A stretch of DNA of 64,000 nucleotides, from the NCBI GenBank assembly GCA_903632075.3, contig CAHIKZ030005497.1, positions 1,065,001 through 1,129,000 of the forward strand, read 5' to 3'. The notes under the pieces were generated by a model. It saw nothing but the letters and a program-made list of their open reading frames with translations, ran no database searches and was not told where the DNA came from. The translations under genes were made by a program, and so were the position numbers. Of this stretch, positions 44,650-54,979 are shown piece by piece. How positions within the stretch are numbered: position 1 is the first letter of the stretch; every line of letters starts with the position of its first letter. This DNA comes from Acanthosepion pharaonis (taxonomy: Eukaryota > Mollusca > Cephalopoda > Sepiida > Sepiidae).

Positions 44650-45262
44650 TGAAAATCTCTTATCATCTTGTAAGATTCCGATCCGTATTTGATCTACATT
44701 TGATCTTATTTCATATTCGCCCTTGCATAGAGTATTGCTGCCATATATGGTCTGGGGCACCTTCTGTTTACCTCGGAGTTCTTGACAAGAGCCAGAGACG
44801 GATATGTAATATAACTGGCCCTGATCTGGCGTCTCGTCTACAGTCACTCTCTCACAGACGCGCCGTCGCCTCTCTCTGTCTTTTCTACAAATACTTTCAT
44901 GGTAATTGCTCCGATGAGCTGCTTTCACTGGTTCCCAGACTTCATGAATTCAAGCGCCCTACGAGGCTGGCGTCCGGCTCCCACCCTTACACTGTAGAAA
45001 CCTTTAAATGTAGCCGTCTCTTCTACTCCAATATCTTCATACCTCGCACCTCTCGCCTGTGGAACTCCCTTTCCAATTACTGTTTCCCTGAGAGCTATAA
45101 TCTCCAACTATTCAAATGCAATGTCAATCGACATCTCCAGTTACCTTGATCTATCCCCTATCCCTATCCTTCCTTCAATCACTCCTATCTGCTCTTGCTC
45201 CAAATCTTCTGCAACCCCCTGCATCCTAGTGGCTTCACGCCTTGCTCGGGGCGTAATGCTTA
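44650..45262 (+). mobile_element. LINE 3' region with well-preserved C-terminus
   Basis: An uninterrupted plus-strand frame to 45149 encodes the LINE RT C-terminal region. It has HIRPCIEYCCHIWSGAPS, LGVLDKSQRRI, LASRLQSLSHRRAVASLCLF, KYFHGNCSDELLSLVPRLHE, PRTSRLWNSLSN, and ends FKCNVNRHLQLP. A pyrimidine-rich 3' UTR follows, with CTTGCTCGGGGCGTAATGCT at its end, and then (TA)n. This is the youngest looking LINE piece in the window; it is 5'-truncated. Confidence 0.88.
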
Positions 45263-45283
45263 ATATATATATATATATATATA
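45263..45283. repeat. Short (TA)n at a LINE 3' end
   Basis: TA run directly following the LINE 3' UTR, in the place where a simple tail is expected. Confidence 0.9.
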
Positions 45284-45404
45284 CCCCTTACCAAATTGTA
45301 GCTAATAACTGATACAATGATACTGTCATAAGGAAAATCTAGACACCCCTTGTTCAATTTGAGTAGAATATTCTGTAACCATGGAAACGTGATTTTAGCT
45401 GTGT

Positions 45405-45573
45405 CTTTAAAACCCGGTAATTTTAAAAAGTTACTCAAAAAATTCGCTTTGAAGATGAAATGGAACTAATGCTTTTAATTTAATTGCAAAAAATAAAATT
45501 AGGAGTTTTTAGCTTCTATTTTTGAAACATGGTTGGAACTGTAAAAAAAAATAACCATATTTTAAATCAATTA

Positions 45574-45580
<7 letters not shown>
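45405..45580 (+). repeat. Dispersed repeat D, copy 1
   Basis: Shares GATGAAATGGAACTAATG, TTTTAATTTAATTGCAAAA, TTTTTAGCTTC.ATTTTTGAAA.ATGGTT and CATATTTTAAATCAATTA blocks with 55705-55862 and 56300-56502. The family is unknown. Confidence 0.88.

Positions 45581-45632
<52 letters not shown>
45577..45632. repeat. (TA)n microsatellite
   Basis: TA run inserted just after the dispersed repeat D match. Confidence 0.95.
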
Positions 45633-45635
<3 letters not shown>

Positions 45636-46002
45636 TTTTAATTTATTGTATTTCCAACAAATGAATAAATATACTTTTCATATAATTAACTGTACACAGA
45701 TGCATAATAATTAACATGTATAGAAATCAGAAAGAAATTGCATTTTATAGAAATTTTATAGAAATAAATTGCATTTATCAATTTTTATCAGATCTCCAAA
45801 GAGTGGATTAGTGTGATATAGTGTAATGAATAACAGCTCTGAATTGGAATTTACCTCATTTTGTCGTTTCGTTTGTACAATGAAAATTTAAAATTTTAAA
45901 CCTATAAATCGCTTTAATTCTATTGTAGTGGAATATTCTAGAATCTTCTAATAAAGTTATCAGTAGCTATTTTTAGCCTAAAAGGTGCAGCACGCCAGGA
46001 TC

Positions 46003-46095
46003 GTTGACAATTCGACCGTGGTTAGATTTGAATCCGAAATTGTCAGAAAGCGGATGTTATAACCACTAGACCAATGGTTTGTTATTGCATAACGA
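46003..46095 (-). pseudogene. tRNA-like sequence (Glu/Asp-like)
   Basis: On the minus strand a box A-like TTGGTCTAGTGGTTATAACA and a box B-like GGATTCAAATCTAA are spaced like a tRNA, with CCGCTTTCTGAC between, resembling a glutamate/aspartate-type anticodon arm. Acceptor pairing is poor and the sequence continues into GATCCTGGCGTGCTGCACC, so a SINE head or tRNA pseudogene is more likely than a gene. Confidence 0.5.
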
Positions 46096-46099
46096 AAGG

Positions 46100-46905
46100 C
46101 CATCTCAAGGCTTAAGAATAAAATAACGGTCATATTGATAGACTTGTATAGATGTAACATATGAGCGAAAGATTAAACAAAATGTCGTTTATAATTACAC
46201 ATCAAGAGTAAACGCTCAAGAAATTTAAAGTTAAAATCTTTTGTGCCTCGTGGGTCTAGACATCCAACTCAGCCGGCTTCATTCATTTTCCCAACGGTTT
46301 CGTTTTTGTTTTTGTCGCTATTGATATTAAATATACCACATGGTGATCGCTATAGATTCGTTAATATGAGTGAAATGTGGCATGGACCAGAACGTAAGTT
46401 TACCGTAGAAGAATCAGAAATTATCCATAAATTCCGAAAATGAGTTATTATTTTAATGAAAAGTGAAAATCGTACTCATATGCATTGCGATGAAAAACTA
46501 ATCTAGTGTGCATGCTGTTTTGTAAAAGATTCTCTTTCTGTTCATATGATCTGTTGTTTAAATTTGTAGACGTTTCACATTTTAATTTTTTCGACTAGTA
46601 TATATAATACACTGTAAATTCAGGCTTCAGTTAGTTAGCATTTTGTTTATATTAAATAAATTTTCGAATAAGTATTTCTTTTCAATCGTAGTCATAGTTG
46701 AGTTCCTAAATAGTATTATGTGACTAGTTTTATTAGGATCGTTTATATTATTATTTTTCTCTTTCTTTTTACATAAATTTGATGAACATGCTTTTTGCAT
46801 TATGTATGAAATAATTAAGATAAGCAAGAAATTTAAATGTATTTTCTCTCTTTTTCATGTAAATATTGAGGACTACAACTTCTTGAGATATGCATAAAAA
46901 CGAAA
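46100..46905. other. No recognisable gene or element
   Basis: A GGGTCTAGACATCCAACTC stretch at 46248-46270 resembles the reversed SINE tail. Nothing else is supported. Confidence 0.4.
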
Positions 46906-46910
<5 letters not shown>

Positions 46911-46965
<55 letters not shown>

Positions 46966-46988
46966 TAGATAGATAGATAGATAGATAG
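46911..46988. repeat. (TA)n-(GATA)n microsatellite
   Basis: TA run passing into GATA tetranucleotides, abutting dispersed repeat C. Confidence 0.96.
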
Positions 46989-47125
46989 TTAGTAATCTGT
47001 TGGTATATAATGCAAATGAAACCTAATAATATAATATATTAAAACTGTTCCACAAAGAGAGTTCAATGCATTTATTTAACAGACAATGTAAATTACATAC
47101 AATAGAATTCTAATTTTATTGTATG
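46989..47125 (+). repeat. Dispersed repeat C, copy 2
   Basis: Matches 23238-23350: TATATAATGCAAATGAAACC, AATAATATAA, TTAAAACT, TTCAATGCATTTATTTAACAG and TTACATACAA. In both copies a (TA)n array lies nearby. Confidence 0.8.

Positions 47126-47127
<2 letters not shown>

Positions 47128-47198
<71 letters not shown>
47128..47198. repeat. (TA)n microsatellite
   Basis: Simple TA run after dispersed repeat C. Confidence 0.96.
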
Positions 47199-47200
<2 letters not shown>

Positions 47201-47337
47201 TTTAGCTTGAAAGCATCAAATTTTGAATCTCCTGAACGTCTGTCTGTTTGTGGTCAAATCGATAGAGGCGTACCGGGTTAAAAGGCAATAATCGAGGGAT
47301 TCCTGTATACGCCCCCCACATACAAACACATATACTT

Positions 47338-47451
<114 letters not shown>

Positions 47452-47479
47452 TATGCAAATTTAGGTAATCCGTATGGGT

Positions 47480-47512
47480 AGACCTGAGGAGGATGATATC
47501 CAGAGAGCTCAA
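47480..47512 (+). ncRNA. Degenerate hammerhead-like core
   Basis: CTGAGGA at 47484-47490, then a perfect GGAT/ATCC helix with a GAT loop, but AGAGA stands where GAAA is needed. It lies just outside the left arm of the large inverted repeat. Confidence 0.3.
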
Positions 47513-47534
47513 TGTAAAATTCAGAGCAGATATG

Positions 47535-47939
47535 TTTGAATAAAAAACAGACCACGTTAAGATTCAATGTGATAAGCTATTTCACCATAACCCCTTTAAC
47601 AGGGTTCTGGATCATCAGACTTTACTTCCAAAAGCTGAAATGAAAATGAAAAGAAATTCACACGTTTTTTACGGACCTCATCAAGTATACGCAAAAGTTA
47701 ACGAAGTGAGGAAGTGAGGTGGAGAGAGGATATGAGTGTGTCATATGTATCATTTTAGTTTCCTATTTTAAACCCAGTGTGTCGGCTGGATGTTGCTCAA
47801 ATCTAACGCGTCTCGTCTCTAGATAAAGGTGGTTTCATTTCAGCTTTTGGAAGTAAAGTCTGATGATCCAGAACCCTGTTAAAGGGGTTATGGTGAAATA
47901 GCTTATTACATGGAATCTTAACGTGGTCTGTCTTTTATT

Positions 47940-47943
<4 letters not shown>
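47535..47943. repeat. Large inverted repeat (arms about 110 bp)
   Basis: The left arm 47535-47645 and right arm 47833-47943 are about 97% identical as reverse complements by eye. Each contains ACAGACCACGTTAAGATTC, CACCATAACCCCTTTAACAG and TTTACTTCCAAAAGCTGAAA. The spacer is about 187 bp. (TA)n flanks both sides: the right arm runs straight into it, and on the left the array ends about 95 bp away. No transposase is present. It may be two head-to-head element ends (Penelope- or foldback-type) or a MITE-like foldback. Confidence 0.88.

Positions 47944-47998
<55 letters not shown>
47941..47998. repeat. (TA)n microsatellite
   Basis: TA run beginning at the outer end of the right inverted-repeat arm. 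Confidence 0.97.
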
Positions 47999-47999
<1 letters not shown>

Positions 48000-48007
48000 G
48001 GTGTACA

Positions 48008-48816
48008 ATAATTCTTCGATTAAAGCCTTTTCGATTACCTCGCTATTTTTTTTATTCTAATATTCGTTTAGTGCGCCTAGTGCGTGCATAAACTCGATTA
48101 GTGCGGTAAAACATTATTCAGTTTAGCCATAGTAATTGTAAATTGATTTTTTATAGTTCTGATTAATTTCAAAATTTCTGAAATTTAAAAATGGAAAATG
48201 GGTATCTATTTTGTTTGTCAAGTATTTCCATTTCTAAGTAATTACAGTAGTGTAAAAAATAATGGTTATAAACATGTAAATTTTATGATATAAGCCAATA
48301 ATAAAAATAACATAGTTGAATATTTTTTTCCATATTAACATTTTTTGAGCATTTAAATTTTTTTTCATGTTTATTTTGAAGGTTTTATAAAAGAAATTTC
48401 TGATTTTTGTGTAAAAACAATGGACGGTTTAATTAGATACATGAATTTAGATTTATTAAAAAATATCGAAAAGTAAAAGATGTATGCATTTAGCGTGGGA
48501 AGATGATAAATAAAATTCTCAGTTTGAAATACTAATGATTAAAAAATTTGAAGGGGCAATTACTTATATGAAGAACAGAAGAATAAAATGCGGCACATCA
48601 CACTAAAAAACATAAAAAACGTTTTCATAAAAATCTGATTAATGAACATTCAGAGCATATTATTGTAGTTAAAATTTACGCAAATTTTGAAATCAGTTAT
48701 GAATGAGACAAAAATTTGATGTACAGATTACAATACCTATAAGTTATTATATTCGATTAATGCGTTTTCGATTAGCATCTATCCTTTAATGTACACATTA
48801 GCCGCACTAATTGAGG

Positions 48817-48822
<6 letters not shown>
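48008..48822. mobile_element. Candidate non-autonomous DNA transposon
   Basis: The ends are inverted: left AATAATTCTTCGATTAAAGC, right (reverse-complemented) ATTATTCCTCAATTAGTGC. Related CGATTA/TTAGTGCG motifs repeat near both ends (48030-48110 and 48740-48815). The interior is AT-rich with no transposase. TA could be the target duplication, but flanking (TA)n makes that untestable by eye. A pogo/Tigger-type origin is a guess. Confidence 0.5.

Positions 48823-48866
<44 letters not shown>
48822..48866. repeat. (TA)n microsatellite
   Basis: TA run directly after the right end of the candidate transposon. Confidence 0.96.
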
Positions 48867-48868
<2 letters not shown>

Positions 48869-48869
48869 A

Positions 48870-51233
48870 TTTCGTGCTTTCTTATTAAATATTGTTTTTC
48901 ACGCTTGAAATCTACCGAGCAGAACGTATGTGGTTTAAATGTCAAAAGATTGTTTTGATATCGAATTTGACAGTACTTGGCAGATGAAGGACTAGTTTGG
49001 GCTCTGGTGTGGAACTCAGTTTATTCGACGCTTCTCAGACCTGTCAAGCTGGTAATGTAACAATTTTATTCTTCCATTACTTTTGTATGTCCTTTCTCTT
49101 GCAATCTGTTGTACCTTCATTGATATGGTTCTTTATAAATTTCCCGCTTGACAATTCTCAAATTATTTTTTCACGCCCGTGATCGCGTTTTAAATTAAAT
49201 TTCATTTCGTTGTTTTTTTCTCTCGTCTCACTTGTCTTAACTAATTTACCTAATTTTGTCATTTTTTCATGTGCTTTTTAACTACTACAAGCTTACGTTA
49301 AAATTGTTTGTACGTGATCGGTTCAGAGTGAATTTATCGTCTTTGTTAGTTATTTTTGTTTTCATAAGCTTTCGTTCGTCTACTCACTGGTCGTTCTAGT
49401 GTGTCCTTTGTGATTTGGAATGTCGCCGAATCTTATGATGATGGCGTATTCTCATCGCCTCTCATGCATTTCACTTCCGCTGAGATTATAATTGTTATCT
49501 TGGGATTGTCGCTAAAGCTTAGTGTTGACCTAACCTGACCTGTTGAACAGATGCTCTCATATCTCTAGCAAAGCTTATACAACCCTTATGTTACCCTATC
49601 ATTTTTTTCTTCTGTTTTCTATGGTTCTTGGTGCCTATACTTGGTCTACTGATTGTGTTATCTGAGAATACTAAGTAGGCGGTTTCAGCTGAGGTTCATA
49701 TTTTTATTTAACGTTTCTGTTTGTTATTTTGAAATTATCTTTTTTTCTAGGATACTTATTTGTATGCCAGTCTCTTTTTTCATTGATTAGGAGGAGATTT
49801 CAAGTAGACAATGTTACTTTGTAGAAGAGATTCCTAAAAGAATTCTCAACCAATTTTAAACTATTTGGCTCTAACTTTAAAGCCACTTAGATGGTTGACA
49901 ATTTGTGAGGATAATGTAAACTGATGTGCGGGCAGTGTAATAAATAACAGCTCTGAATTGGAACTCGGAGAGATAAGTTCCAATTCCAAGCGGGTACGTT
50001 ATATTCACTTACGCGCAGTTACCTTTGTAGAGGTATAAATCCATCTTTTCTCCCCCAGATATAGGTTAATTAGTAGGAGTTATCTCAGTAAATGATTATT
50101 ATCTCTAAAGATATCTTACAATCTAAAAATATTTTATGGTTTTAATTACTCCTAAAAGATTGATAATCCGTACAAAAAACCCAAAAAAACAAAAACAAAG
50201 CAGCTTTTCAGTTGGATCACCTGTCTGATATTATGTGATACGTGTTTCTTTTACACACGTGAAATAAACTTATTCCTTTACTATAAACCCTGTATGCCTT
50301 TTAGGCTTTGTAGTAGGTAAACAGTAGTAAAGAATTTCCTTTTTTTCATTCTTAAATCATACCTTCATTATCACCCTTTCTCTTTCTCATTTTTTCTTTC
50401 TATTTTTCGTTCGACGTATACTGTGTCTTTTTATAATTCATTTTTCTGTCGTTTCTTCATTTATTTGTATCTCCGCATCAGCCTCAATTTTAGGTGTGGC
50501 TCTTTATTGGTATTCGTGTAAATACTAATTTGTTTAAATTTACAGAGTTTTTGCTACGGTTTTGTGGCCGAGTTGGGTGTGGTGTATAGTGGGGCCAAAA
50601 AGCCATCGAAGAGTGGATTAGTGTGAGAGAGTTTTTTTTATTTATTTATTCGTCTGGGCTATAAACCATTTTGGGTGGCGCGTCTGATAAGAAAATGAGT
50701 TTAAGAAATGTCATTTATAACGACATTTTCAGATGGCATCATTCACAAAATATAATTAGAGAACAATAATAAGCGGGTTAGATGGACACAGACAGCTGAA
50801 TAAAATAGCTATCCTATATTTTAGGAAATTTATGAATATAGCGTTTCTAGTATGCTTAGAAAAGTATAGAGAACCAGTTTCTAAATTATAAGCCGTGATC
50901 ATGGAGATTTCGAGATTTGAATTTTAATGAAGTGGTTGAAATCAACTTAGGGTATTATAAGCTGGAAACATCCTACAACATTTAGGTTCTGACGGAGGTA
51001 GATACCTACGGCGACTGATTTTTCACGGACTTTTAGAGCCCTCAGTCCCATCACAGCTACATCATTGCGTTTGGTGAGGTGAACCAATTGTATGAATATA
51101 AGACGACATGTGTACGAAAACAACGCAACATGTTGTATATGATAGAATCAGTTGAATACACGCCTATGCACACACACACACATTTACAGTGTGAGCTTGG
51201 AAATAATCAAGTACATGTTTTACGCCATGGGTA

Positions 51234-51235
<2 letters not shown>
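48870..51235. other. No recognisable gene; shared 30-bp fragments
   Basis: Long AT-rich and T-rich stretch without coding motifs. 49935-49970 (GTGTAATAAATAACAGCTCT, GAATTGGAA) matches 45815-45850. GAAGAGTGGATTAGTGTGA at about 50605 matches the segment just before the first of these (45797), suggesting parts of one diverged repeat. Confidence 0.45.

Positions 51236-51238
<3 letters not shown>

Positions 51239-51290
<52 letters not shown>
51239..51290. repeat. (TA)n microsatellite
   Basis: TA run bordering the hairpin at 51291. Confidence 0.97.
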
Positions 51291-51292
<2 letters not shown>

Positions 51293-51425
51293 TGAACATA
51301 GAAGTCAAAACTTAGAGGCGACAGTCTGTTTCATGCTAGATGCAATCGTCAAGCAAACGTGGCCTGACAATTCCATCTAGCATGAAACAGACTGTTGTTT
51401 CTAAGTGTTCACTTCTATGTTCACT
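51291..51425. repeat. Imperfect 135-bp hairpin
   Basis: The left half GTGAACATAGAAGT, CTTAGAGGCGACAGTCTG and TTTCATGCTAGATG is mirrored by CATCTAGCATGAAA, CAGACTGTTGTTTCTAAG and ACTTCTATGTTCAC. The loop is about 30 nt (CAATCGTCAAGC...CTGACAATTC). A related half (GGCGACATTCTGTTTCATC) lies between two (TA)n arrays at 58220-58255. Confidence 0.85.
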
Positions 51426-51502
51426 TTTATATTTACAGACGCTCTACCTCTGATATTGAGCACTTTATCCCATGAATATAGCACATCTTAAGACTATATT
51501 TC

Positions 51503-51506
<4 letters not shown>

Positions 51507-51541
<35 letters not shown>

Positions 51542-51577
51542 AGAGAGATAGATAGAGAGAGAGAGAGAGAGAGAGGA
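51507..51577. repeat. (TA)n-(GA)n microsatellite
   Basis: TA run passing into GAGATAGATA and GA repeats. Confidence 0.95.
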
Positions 51578-51639
51578 ATGGATATTTTATTTAAAAAATC
51601 CAAAGGCGGATATACAAAATAAAAAAAAAAAAAAAATAA

Positions 51640-51692
<53 letters not shown>

Positions 51693-51755
51693 CTTAAACG
51701 TTATTTTTATTTATCAATCTATCTCTCTATATTTTTTATTTTATTTATTTATCTG

Positions 51756-51788
<33 letters not shown>

Positions 51789-51813
51789 ATATATATATAT
51801 CATCTATCATCTA

Positions 51814-51877
<64 letters not shown>

Positions 51878-51884
51878 GTATGAT

Positions 51885-51925
<41 letters not shown>

Positions 51926-51998
51926 TAGATAGATAGATAGATGGATAAATAAAAAAAAAAAAATATATAGAGAGATAGATTGATAAATAAAAATAACG

Positions 51999-52074
<76 letters not shown>

Positions 52075-52075
52075 G
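51640..52075. repeat. Microsatellite cluster: TA, GATA/TATC
   Basis: Repeated (TA)n and (GATA)n/(TATC)n blocks. Some are in inverted order (TATC on the left, GATA on the right), and a TTATCAATCTATCTCTCTAT stretch at 51713 is mirrored at 51961. The whole cluster is roughly palindromic around 51875. Confidence 0.9.
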
Positions 52076-52099
52076 GTTACGATGGATACGCTGTCATCT

Positions 52100-52430
52100 A
52101 AATTACGCAAAAATGAAAATAACCATGGCATTTCATTTTAACAGATATCTTTACTGAAATTACACAAAAAGGAGTAAATTTATTCAATAAAATCGCCATT
52201 GGTTCCAAGCACGAGATCCAAGTGACTTCGGAATTTCCAGCAAGTCTTAGGGACGTTTCTTTGTTTATGTTCATGAATGCTGCCTTAATCCTTGCCTTTA
52301 GTTCTTTGGTATTACAAGGAGTTTTCTTGGCCCCCTCGGTCAACTGTGCCCCACACATAATAATCAAGGTGGTTACAGTCTGGGGACTAAGGTGGCCAGA
52401 TATAACGGGTGATTTTACAAAATTAGCATT
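52100..52430 (-). pseudogene. Tc1/mariner-superfamily transposase C-terminus
   Basis: Minus strand: an LDYYVWG-type motif (ttgattattatgtgtgggg, about 52355-52375) preceded by CCAGACTGTAACC, equivalent to the W.P.SPD.NPLDY motif carrying the last catalytic Asp. This is followed by KKTPCNTKELKARIKAAF (about 52265-52320) and KSLRLAGNSE-like sequence. Frameshifts split the motif. Upstream domains are absent, and the extreme end near 52075 may be the element terminus. Confidence 0.68.
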
Positions 52431-52434
52431 GAAA

Positions 52435-53555
52435 CTGCATGATAAGTATAACATTAAATACATTAATTAACATAAAAAAACACATCTGTGTTGGACGTCC
52501 TGTGTATGACGATAAACTTCATCCGGTAGCATGTCCTCTGATCGGGAGGTTTTCAGGTGCGTGGAACCACCACTTAATTGTTGTCGTCACTAGGTCCACA
52601 CTGAACTGGGATGGAACTGTTATGGGCAAAAAAGTTAACCCCCAAACTGGATGTCAAAACAAATTGAAAGGATGAAAATGGATTCTTCTGATAGGAGTGC
52701 TAGCAGTAATTTTTTTGAAGAAAAACATTAAAATATTTAAGAAATACATTTTTGGAAAAGAATTTACATATGTTCCAAAGAAAATTAAATTTCGGCATTA
52801 AGTGACCTCTAAGAATTATGTGGCACCATGCATGATTGGAAAACTGAAAGGAGATATTCATAAATATATGATTTATTTTTTTCGGGGTTGAGAATAATTC
52901 TTTAATTGCGTTCAGACGATCTGAGAGAAAGAAAGAAAGAAAAGAAAAGGAAGGAAAGAAAGGAGAAAAATAAATAATACGAAACCAGGCCGTAAGCGAA
53001 AACACACACGCTCGACTGGCACATATCAGATGTCAAAAATATCAGGTCAAGCACCGACCTACTTTCGTGTCCGTGGAGGATGGGAGTTTGTTATCAATTT
53101 GGTTGAAGAAATAAAAATTTTTAGGGAAAATGAAAAAAGAAATATTGATAAGTAACAAATGAAAAGGGTGTCATTGAGATGATAGGTAACAGATGGGGAA
53201 GTGTATCTAAGGATATGAAAACAAAGCATTAATACAAGAACCCAGACGATTCCAGAGTTGAAAAAAAAAACACCCAAAGGTGATGTCGCTTTTTTGAGAT
53301 AATTAAGATTTTTGTTAACAAGCTCCGAGCGAAAGAAAAAGGTGAAATATTTGTATTAGCTCGCGAGAACGCCAGGCAGTCTAAGAAGTTCCTTTCTTAG
53401 ATCGTATCCAATTAGCGGTAGGCTGTTTGACAGATACCACGTGTAAAAAGAACCGATAGCGTCATTCGATCACGTACGAAAAGGACAATTTAATTTTTTT
53501 TTTTTTAAGCAAGGTGTTTCTTCTCCCAGAACAAAGCCACGGATTGTCCACACCC
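52435..53555. other. No clear gene; short repeat fragment at 52508
   Basis: 52508-52590 partly matches 9246-9305. A purine-rich run lies at 52925-52970. The remaining sequence has no motif I recognise. Confidence 0.4.
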
Positions 53556-53576
53556 GATTAGAGACGTCACGAAGGA

Positions 53577-53697
53577 AGGAGGAAAGATACCGACCAGAGT
53601 CTCATTGGCCGAGGGCGGTCACGTGATGTGCGAGGAGGAGGAAAGATGCCGACCAGGACCCCATTGGTCGAGAGCGGTCACCTGACATACGAGGGAC
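53577..53697 (+). promoter_or_regulatory. Duplicated promoter-like unit (two copies of about 60 bp)
   Basis: Two tandem units contain GGAGGAAAGAT.CCGACCAG, then CATTGG (inverted CCAAT box), CGAG.GCGGTCAC and TGA. One unit has CACGTGA and the other CACCTGA. Duplicated CCAAT-type enhancers are typical of LTR U3 regions. A GGGAAGCGGGTATACGCCTC block follows at 53701. Confidence 0.6.
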
Positions 53698-53892
53698 CAG
53701 GGGAAGCGGGTATACGCCTCCCCAGAGGCACAGTAAGGAAGTAGGGTGAAAGTAAGTTACCGATAATGGAAAATCCCCAATCAGAAATAATACGTCTTTA
53801 GAATTATCAAGAAAACCCTGGCGCCGACAGACCCACCCCAGTTTGTTACGGCGTCAAGAAAAGCGGGACCCCAATCGACAGAAATGAGTTGG

Positions 53893-54245
53893 AACTGAGC
53901 CTCGGACGGCGAGGGAGTTTGAGCGCGGGCTGCGGGCCCGGTTCATTCGCCCCCTTTGCGGGCAAGAAAGGCCAGCCCGTTTGGCCTAAGTGGAGGAGTT
54001 GCAGTTGTGCCGCGGACAGCGAGGGAGCTTGAGAGCGGGCGGCGGGCCCGGTTCATTCGCCCCCATGCGGGGAAGAGAAGCCGAAGAGAAGTTAAAGTTG
54101 CAGTTGGGGTTGCGCCTCGGACGAAGTTGGAGTTGGAGTCGCAGCGCGGACGGCGGGCCCTGTTCATTAGTCCCCTTTGCGGCAAGAGAAGCCGAAGTGA
54201 AGCAGCCCGTTTGGCCTAAGTGGAGAAGTTGGAAGCCTAAGAAGA
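53893..54245 (+). repeat. GC-rich minisatellite with alternating modules
   Basis: Modules such as CGGACGGCGAGGGAG, CGGGCCCGGTTCATTCGCCC, GCGGG.AAGA.A.GCC and CAGCCCGTTTGGCCTAAGTG recur two or three times in slightly different order. Overlapping open frames in all phases here are an effect of the high G+C and lack of stops. Confidence 0.8.
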
Positions 54246-54250
54246 GAAAT

Positions 54251-54340
54251 TCGTCCAACCCAAGTCGAAGTGAAGAAATTCGCCCAACTCAAGCCGAAGT
54301 GAATAAGCTCGTCCAACCGAAGCCAAAGAGAAGAAGTTAG
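54251..54340 (+). repeat. 29-bp tandem repeat, three units
   Basis: Units of the form TCGTCCAACC.AAG.CGAAGTGAAGAA, at about 54251, 54280 and 54309. Confidence 0.85.
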
Positions 54341-54779
54341 TTTGCGCACTGACGGCGAGGGAAATCAGCCGTGAACGACAGGTAGAGATCAGCGCCCAGT
54401 GTCGAAACCAAACCACAACCCGAAATGCAAATTTCTAGAGAGCAGGCAACTCGAAGCCTTAAAGTTGTATGGTAGAAGCTTGGTGCCACAGTCCACAAAA
54501 CGGGTCGGGAGGTAGGAATAATCTTGTGTAACGAACATTTAGATATAAAAAGTTGTTACTTTTTTCTTCAATAATTTTTGACCTTGTGAGTTTTTCTTTT
54601 TCTTGTGTGTTATCACCCCCGTTGGACTCAGCTTGCATACGGCCCCAATCCCTGTTTGATCCCGTCTGTCTAAGATCTAATCACAACGTGGGTAGGCAGA
54701 CCGGAGATCAGTGCAGTTACCCTAGTAACCAGGCGTTGGAAGCGAGTTGGGAACGACGAGGCTGGTATTCATCTAACCA

Positions 54780-54975
54780 AAGGGTTAGAACGTCACACTT
54801 GGAGCAGCGAGGAGCGAACAGCTGACGCCGCGGCAAAGACGTCACAGCTGGTGTCGTGACCATGGGATCAGAACCCTGGACCACGTCACGTCACAGTTGG
54901 CGTCGCGAACGAGATCGAACGACACAGTCGACGCTGCGACCAGGGGGGACGACGTCACAATTATGTCGCTAAAAA
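54780..54975 (+). repeat. Degenerate array with primer-binding-site-like units
   Basis: Several spaced units combine ACGTCACA with TTGGAGCAGCGA, TGACGCCGCGG, TGGTGTCGTGACC, TGGCGTCGCGAAC or TCGACGCTGCGACC. TGGTGTCGTGACC resembles the primer-binding site of some Ty3/gypsy elements. Six imperfect units in about 195 bp is unusual. Confidence 0.5.
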
Positions 54976-54979
54976 AGCA

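Larger units (their letters stand above)
53500..54480 (+). mobile_element. Candidate LTR retroelement 5' end: U3, PBS and GC-rich leader
   Basis: Read left to right: the duplicated promoter-like unit (53577-53697), a candidate primer-binding site TGGCGCC at 53819-53825, then a GC-rich leader with repeated blocks (GGCGGGCCCGGTTCATTCGC at about 53930, 54040 and 54150) and a 29-bp tandem triplicate at 54251-54340. TGGCGCC matches the start of lysine-tRNA primer-binding sites. No gag or pol follows, and no LTR edge or second LTR was found, so the call is tentative. Confidence 0.4.

Noticed and set aside
53943..54349. Overlapping 60-116 aa open frames in both strands of the GC-rich island
   Set aside because: High G+C and tandem repeats remove stop codons in all frames. 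The frames share no domain and overlap one another on both strands.
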